Origin: CAZVJU01 sp964627195
Lineage (GTDB): Bacteria; Patescibacteriota; Microgenomatia; UBA8517
Assembly: GCA_964627195.1 (NCBI GenBank)
Contig: CAZVJU010000005.1
Location: 1 to 64,000 of the forward strand
Reading direction: 5' to 3'
Length of the DNA stretch: 64,000 nt
Each line of letters begins with the position of its first letter. Position 1 is the stretch's first letter. Shown one piece after another: positions 60,618-64,000 of this stretch. The notes beneath the pieces are model-generated. The model ran no database searches, was not told the origin of the DNA, and saw only the letters and a list, made by a program, of their open reading frames with translations. The translations under genes were made by a program, and so were the position numbers.

Positions 60618-61448
60618 TTAAGATTTTATGCAAAAGTAACTCCCGATAGGTGAAATTTCAGTAAGTTTGATGATATTAGATATAAAAGTTGAATGACTTC
60701 CGCCATCCATGTTAAGAACATCTTTAAAGTCAAGAGGAATATCTTGGCCTAAATCTGTAAGAATACCCCCAAGCTCTTGTAATTTTGGTCCGAGGAGAGT
60801 GTTTGCTTTATCGTAAAGGGTAATAAAAACTACATGATTGGCACTTTTTGTGGTTGCGACGATTATCCTCCTTGCGTTTTCGTCCCTTACTAAATTTAAG
60901 TTTACTCTTTTGCCGTCTTTAAAAAGAAGAGGTCCTGCCTGAATGGCAATTTTTGCTTGGTTAGGGGAGGTTGTAGAAATTAGTGGACTACCGCTCCAGC
61001 TTATGGAAAAGTAGCCATTGAAAGTGGAATGACTGATAGGTTCACTTGTCTCATCTCCTTTACTAACAAAAAGGCCGATATGTTTACCTTCTTCACTGTA
61101 GAAGGATCCTGAAAAAAGGTGCAGACAAGAATGCTTTGCGAGAGCATCCGCGGAAGTAAGTTTTTCCGAAAGATTCGAATATAGCTCTATCTTATCTGTA
61201 TCACGTACAATTACCCACGAAGCTTTATAATTTCCCGAGCCTTCGAGTATTTTCGTTTCGTTATTGCCTGCACTACCCGCGTCTATTGTGGTATTGGGGG
61301 TTGGCGAAGACTTGTCTAACACGGTGGTTATCTCATTCTCATTTACACTCTTTTGTGGGGAAATTTGACTCTTTTTTGCGGAAAGGCTATAAAAAACTAC
61401 GACTACACTTACAGCCAATAGCACGCATAAAACAATGATTTTTTTCAT
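60618..61448 (-). CDS. Phosphodiester glycosidase-like (NAGPA/DUF2233) exported protein
   Basis: A 276-residue exported protein with an N-terminal signal or anchor (residues 3-24), a polar linker to about residue 65, and a NAGPA-type domain. LHLFSGSFYSEEGKHIGLFVSKG, IAIQAGPLLFKDGKRV, RRIIVATTKSANHVVFITLY and VLNMDGGSHSTFI match the family order, in which N-acetylglucosamine-1-phosphate or similar linkages are cut. Substrate and activity are inference; wall or capsule modification is plausible. Its start shares one base with the stop of the upstream small gene. Confidence 0.85.
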   Translation of the reverse strand: MKKIIVLCVLLAVSVVVVFYSLSAKKSQISPQKSVNENEITTVLDKSSPTPNTTIDAGSAGNNETKILEGSGNYKASWVIVRDTDKIELYSNLSEKLTSADALAKHSCLHLFSGSFYSEEGKHIGLFVSKGDETSEPISHSTFNGYFSISWSGSPLISTTSPNQAKIAIQAGPLLFKDGKRVNLNLVRDENARRIIVATTKSANHVVFITLYDKANTLLGPKLQELGGILTDLGQDIPLDFKDVLNMDGGSHSTFISNIIKLTEISPIGSYFCIKS

Positions 61449-61630
61449 TACCCTGCTTTAGCCTTTTTTTCTTCGAGGTTTGCTTCTTCCAGAAGGGCTT
61501 TGTAAGCGTCCCAAAGTTCTTTTGCTACTTTATAATAGCCTTTCCTCTCTGCTTGGTTAGCCTGCCACTTAATATCTTCAGCAAGTTTACGGTCATAGAA
61601 GGCATCAGTTACCGGATCATCGTAGGACAT
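61448..61630 (-). CDS. Small charged protein, unknown
   Basis: A 60-residue, wholly helical-looking protein (DRKLAEDIKWQANQAERKGYYKVAKELWDAYKALLEEANLEEKKAKAG) with no membrane span. Its TAATG junction with the phosphodiester glycosidase-like gene means tight co-translation. It is not recognised. Confidence 0.6.
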   Translation of the reverse strand: MSYDDPVTDAFYDRKLAEDIKWQANQAERKGYYKVAKELWDAYKALLEEANLEEKKAKAG

Positions 61631-61676
61631 GGTTTATTATACATTTTCCAGAAAGGCATACTTTAGATGTTTCTGT

Positions 61677-62063
61677 CTAGTGATACTCATGTTTCTCAGC
61701 CTTATCAGCTTCCTCTTTTGTTTTATGGACAGTTCTGTCTGGATGATTTGGAGGAGAATAAAGAGTATATAGTTTTAACTCTTCAGTATCAGAAGTATTT
61801 ATTATGTTATGCTCGCTTCCTGCCGGAACGACAACTGCGTCCTTCTCGCCAACTGTAAATTCCTCTTCATTAATTACTACTTTGCCGACTCCTTGTTCAA
61901 AGCGGAAAAACTGATCAACGTGCTCATGAACCTCTAAACCAATTTCTTCATGCGGTTTCAAGCTCATGACAACAAGTTGGCTGAATTGCCCCGTAAAAAG
62001 AACTTGTCTGAAGAAAGAATTATTTTTGGTAGTATCTTCAATATTTGTATGATAACCACTCAT
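61677..62063 (-). CDS. Cupin-domain protein
   Basis: A 128-residue single cupin. Motif 1 is IGLEVHEHVDQFFRFEQGVGKVVI (H-x-H plus a later acidic residue) and motif 2 VVVPAGSEHNIINTSDTEELKLYTLYSPP, giving the metal-binding His set. Proteins of this shape are often sugar-phosphate isomerase-like or small-molecule sensors. No enzymatic assignment can be made. It is probably monocistronic. Confidence 0.9.
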   Translation of the reverse strand: MSGYHTNIEDTTKNNSFFRQVLFTGQFSQLVVMSLKPHEEIGLEVHEHVDQFFRFEQGVGKVVINEEEFTVGEKDAVVVPAGSEHNIINTSDTEELKLYTLYSPPNHPDRTVHKTKEEADKAEKHEYH

Positions 62064-62093
62064 CTACAGACATCATATCCCAAGATTGGACTA

Positions 62094-62170
62094 TAAGCAA
62101 AGCTTGCTTCTCGTTCTACTCAAAGTAAGCAAAGCTTGCTTCTCGTTCTACTCAAAGTAAGCAAAGCTTG
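62094..62170. repeat. 32-bp tandem repeat
   Basis: Two exact 32-base units (62094-62125 and 62126-62157), each beginning TAAGCAAAGCTTGCTTCTCG, then a 13-base partial third (62158-62170). The core TAAGCAAAGCTTGGC also occurs near 12373 and, inverted, near 16352. Confidence 0.8.
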
Positions 62171-62274
62171 GCCAAAGAGTACTTTGGTAAATTATGTGAT
62201 GTATGCCAAACAAATCATAACCTTCGTCCATTTTTCAAATGTGATTTGTTTATCTCACCACCCTTCTTTTGTAT

Positions 62275-62280
62275 TATAAT
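62275..62280 (+). promoter_or_regulatory. -10 box, leaderless promoter
   Basis: TATAAT ends 10 nt before the ATG at 62291, which supports that start over one 41 codons upstream. Confidence 0.55.
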
Positions 62281-62290
62281 ACTCATATAC

Positions 62291-62515
62291 ATGCGTGGGA
62301 ATAGAACTCTTCGCTATTTTACTGCCCACATCCGTAAGCTGCCTCAATTATCCTTTAAAGAAAAGGATATTCTTTCTAGCAGATTAAAAAAAGTTACCCT
62401 TGAAATAATTGGTTCAAAATATGCTGTGACAGAAGCCAGAATCCGTCAGATCGAGAGGGCAGCAATTAGGAAAATTAAAAATAAATTATACCAGCAAAAA
62501 TTGTTTAACGCCTGA
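62291..62515 (+). CDS. Orphan sigma-70 region 4-like protein
   Basis: A 74-residue basic protein that is almost entirely a sigma-70 region 4 helix-turn-helix: KEKDILSSRLKKVTLEIIGSKYAVTEARIRQIERAAIRKIKNKL matches the -35-recognition helices. No regions 1-3 are present, so it cannot be a full sigma factor. It may bind -35 elements or core polymerase as a small regulator, which is inference. The frame extends upstream through the tandem repeat, but the ATG at 62291 with its -10 box is preferred. Confidence 0.75.
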   Translation: MRGNRTLRYFTAHIRKLPQLSFKEKDILSSRLKKVTLEIIGSKYAVTEARIRQIERAAIRKIKNKLYQQKLFNA

Positions 62516-62547
62516 CGAGAAAATGTTTAACCGTTATCCGATTTTAT

Positions 62548-62556
62548 TGCTAAAAT
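62548..62556 (+). promoter_or_regulatory. Extended -10 box, leaderless promoter
   Basis: TGCTAAAAT ends 6 nt before the ATG at 62563. Confidence 0.55.
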
Positions 62557-62562
62557 AGGACT

Positions 62563-63471
62563 ATGAGAGAAACAAGACAAAGAAGATTCAAAAGAAAGTT
62601 TGGAAAAAGGATTCTAGAGCAATTACACAAAGCCCAGAAAAATGAAATCACAGAATATGCAATATACAAGGAACTTGCCACTTACACTAAAGAAACTGGA
62701 AACAGGCGAATTTTAAGGAAAATAGCCGAGGAAGAGAAAAAACACTCCCAATTCTGGGGTTTATACACAAACAAAAGTGAAGTACCTAATAAATCAAAGG
62801 TTTTCTTTCATACTTTAATTGCAAAAATACTTGGCCTCACCTTCGCGGTAAAAATGATGGAAAATGGAGAAATGCTCGCGCAAATTAATTATCAGGAAAT
62901 CGCAAAGGAAATTCCTGACGCGCAGAGTATTAAAGAAGATGAGGATAAACACGAGCACCAACTTTTGAATCTTCTAGATGAGGAAAAATTAAGATATGTC
63001 GGATCGATGGTTTTGGGAGTCAATGACGCGCTGGTGGAATTGACAGGTGCGCTAGCAGGTCTTACCCTGGCTCTTCAGAAATCGGATCTTATCGCCCTCA
63101 CCGGGTTAATAATCGGTATCGCCGCATCACTATCGATGGGTGCATCAGAATATCTGTCGGTAAAATCAGAAGGAAAGAGTAATAAGAAAGATCCCATAAA
63201 AGCCGCTATTTATACAGGCGTGATGTATTTGATAACGGTTACGATACTAATAGTCCCTTACTTTATATTTTCAAATATTTATCTTTCTTTGACCGTTACT
63301 CTTTTTAATGCAGTTACTATCATTTTATTTTTTACTTTCTATATTTCAGTTGCCCAGGATTTACCTTTCAAAAAACGTTTTTTGGAAATGGCAGGCATAA
63401 GTCTCGGGGTTTCCGCTTTCACCTTTATAATTGGGTATTTGGTAAGAATTGTTTTCGGCATAGAGGTCTGA
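62563..63471 (+). CDS. Ferritin-like domain fused to a VIT1/CCC1-type Fe/Mn transporter
   Basis: A 302-residue membrane protein. Residues 1-135 are a ferritin-like four-helix domain with metal-binding E-x6-Y and E-x2-H patterns (KNEITEYAIYKELA, RKIAEEEKKHSQFW, EDEDKHEHQLLNLL). Residues 140-302 are the VIT1 domain with five helices, opening VGSMVLGVNDALVELTGALAGL and including SMGASEYLSVKSE. This MbfA-like architecture exports iron or manganese, with the ferritin part sensing or feeding metal. Confidence 0.93.
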   Translation: MRETRQRRFKRKFGKRILEQLHKAQKNEITEYAIYKELATYTKETGNRRILRKIAEEEKKHSQFWGLYTNKSEVPNKSKVFFHTLIAKILGLTFAVKMMENGEMLAQINYQEIAKEIPDAQSIKEDEDKHEHQLLNLLDEEKLRYVGSMVLGVNDALVELTGALAGLTLALQKSDLIALTGLIIGIAASLSMGASEYLSVKSEGKSNKKDPIKAAIYTGVMYLITVTILIVPYFIFSNIYLSLTVTLFNAVTIILFFTFYISVAQDLPFKKRFLEMAGISLGVSAFTFIIGYLVRIVFGIEV

Positions 63472-63482
63472 CTTTCTAGTTA

Positions 63483-63488
63483 TATAAT
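63483..63488 (+). promoter_or_regulatory. -10 box, leaderless promoter
   Basis: TATAAT ends 7 nt before an ATG at 63496 and overlaps the first ATG at 63487, favouring the second as start. Confidence 0.5.
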
Positions 63489-64000
63489 GAATTATATGTG
63501 GAACAAACTTCTTGCAGCCTTTATTTACTTTTTTATGGGCACATTTATAATGTGGCTAGTCGTCTTTCCTCGGGTGAGCTATATATATTCTATTTCAGCG
63601 CCAAGGATGGTTTATATTTCTAACTTTGACCAATGTGTGCAAGCAGGATATCCAGTTATGCAATCCTATCCCAGAAGATGTAGTATGCTAGGAACGATTT
63701 TTATCGAAGATATCAAGGACAAGCCTACAGCTGATACAGATGTTTTCTCCCCGCGACCTAACCAGCTTGTCACTAGTCCTTTGCAAATTAGTGGTGTTGC
63801 GCGAGGATCATGGTTTTTTGAAGCGAGTTTTCCGGTTGAGCTGATCGCAGATGATGGCAAAATTATTGAAAAAGGAGTTGCAACGACGAAGGGTAACTGG
63901 ATGACTTCTAAGTTTGTAGCATTTTCGGCAAGCTTGAAATTTAGTAAACCTGCTAGTCAAAAAGGAACACTAATACTTAAGAAAGCAAATCCTTCAGGAC
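63487..64000 (+). CDS. Membrane-anchored Gmad2-domain protein (partial, runs off the window)
   Basis: The frame is open to the window end (171 codons). After a membrane helix (LAAFIYFFMGTFIMWLVVF), it reads SNFDQCVQAGYPVMQSYPRRC, then from about residue 105 the Gmad2 immunoglobulin-like domain: SPLQISGVARGSWFFEASFPVELI, GVATTKGNWMTSKF and KKANPSG. Gmad2 is named from spore-germination proteins but is common on CPR cell surfaces. The start may be the ATG at 63487 or 63496; the latter has a -10 box at leaderless distance. Confidence 0.85.
   Translation, partial: MNYMWNKLLAAFIYFFMGTFIMWLVVFPRVSYIYSISAPRMVYISNFDQCVQAGYPVMQSYPRRCSMLGTIFIEDIKDKPTADTDVFSPRPNQLVTSPLQISGVARGSWFFEASFPVELIADDGKIIEKGVATTKGNWMTSKFVAFSASLKFSKPASQKGTLILKKANPSG

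Noticed and set aside
62094..62170. CRISPR array
   Set aside because: The repeats are directly abutting with no spacers, there are only two full units, and no cas gene is in the window.
1..64000. Recoding of UGA as glycine
   Set aside because: Many well-supported genes (for example those ending at 24222 and 51717, and the recombinase) end in TGA with proper neighbours directly after.

Overview
The window looks like a piece of a Candidate Phyla Radiation (Patescibacteria) genome, most likely Microgenomates or Parcubacteria. This is inference from gene content and style: AT-rich DNA, short genes with many ATGA overlaps, small orphan membrane proteins, a polysaccharide locus, a Gmad2-domain protein, and a large serine recombinase whose gene ends inside a tRNA. 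TGA is used as a stop in many genes, which argues against the UGA=Gly lineages (Absconditabacteria, Gracilibacteria). Four runs of exactly ten N (4657, 12911, 53713, 53992) show a scaffolded draft assembly. Three genes are cut by them.

Layout. 0.2-9.5 kb: peroxiredoxin, methyltransferase, L,D-transpeptidase, GNAT, MBL/beta-CASP hydrolase, TypA, PspC and a homocysteine S-methyltransferase-like protein, with dispersed repeats between them. 9.6-21.4 kb: cupredoxin, L27, ParB, signal peptidase I, tRNA-Val, Tgt, a haem membrane protein, a bactofilin-like beta-helix membrane protein, a Crp/Fnr regulator and a DUF2207 protein. 21.4-33.5 kb: a surface-polysaccharide locus with GT4, GT2 and GT-C glycosyltransferases, a Wzx-type flippase, an FkbM methyltransferase and an O-antigen ligase/polymerase. 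33.4-37.5 kb: Ig-like and LysM envelope proteins, an FAD/NAD reductase, an M24 peptidase, tRNA-Thr and tRNA-Gly. 37.6-43.5 kb: accessory region starting with a serine recombinase embedded antisense in tRNA-Asp, then two small element genes, a PEP-swivel/ATP-grasp-like protein, a cytidylyltransferase, a NUDIX hydrolase and a truncated GNAT. 43.5-64 kb: MazG-like protein, the EpmA/EF-P pair, an RRM protein, PolX, LemA, HtpX, gatCAB, an MFS transporter, GGDEF, DnaE, L19, YraN, a phosphodiester-glycosidase-like protein, a cupin, a sigma-region-4 mini-protein, a ferritin-VIT1 transporter and a Gmad2 protein that runs off the end.

How things fit together. EpmA would modify K34 of the adjacent EF-P, but no EpmB is visible here. 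GatCAB would form Gln-tRNA or Asn-tRNA by transamidation. The polysaccharide genes are tightly overlapped and probably co-transcribed, covering sugar transfer, export and ligation. Envelope proteins (Ldt, LysM, Ig-like, PspC, HtpX, LemA) suggest a peptidoglycan-bearing cell with a decorated surface.

The most interesting signals are non-coding: (i) many genes have an extended -10 box (TGnTATAMT) only 4-10 nt before the ATG, suggesting leaderless transcription; (ii) a long A/U-rich hairpin buries the htpX ribosome-binding site, a candidate RNA thermometer or attenuator; (iii) a promoter, antiterminator and terminator arrangement precedes gatCAB; (iv) palindromes with a CTTTnAG-like loop are scattered between genes and resemble IS200/IS605 right ends, although no tnpA or tnpB is present; (v) the recombinase stop codon lies on the tRNA-Asp anticodon.
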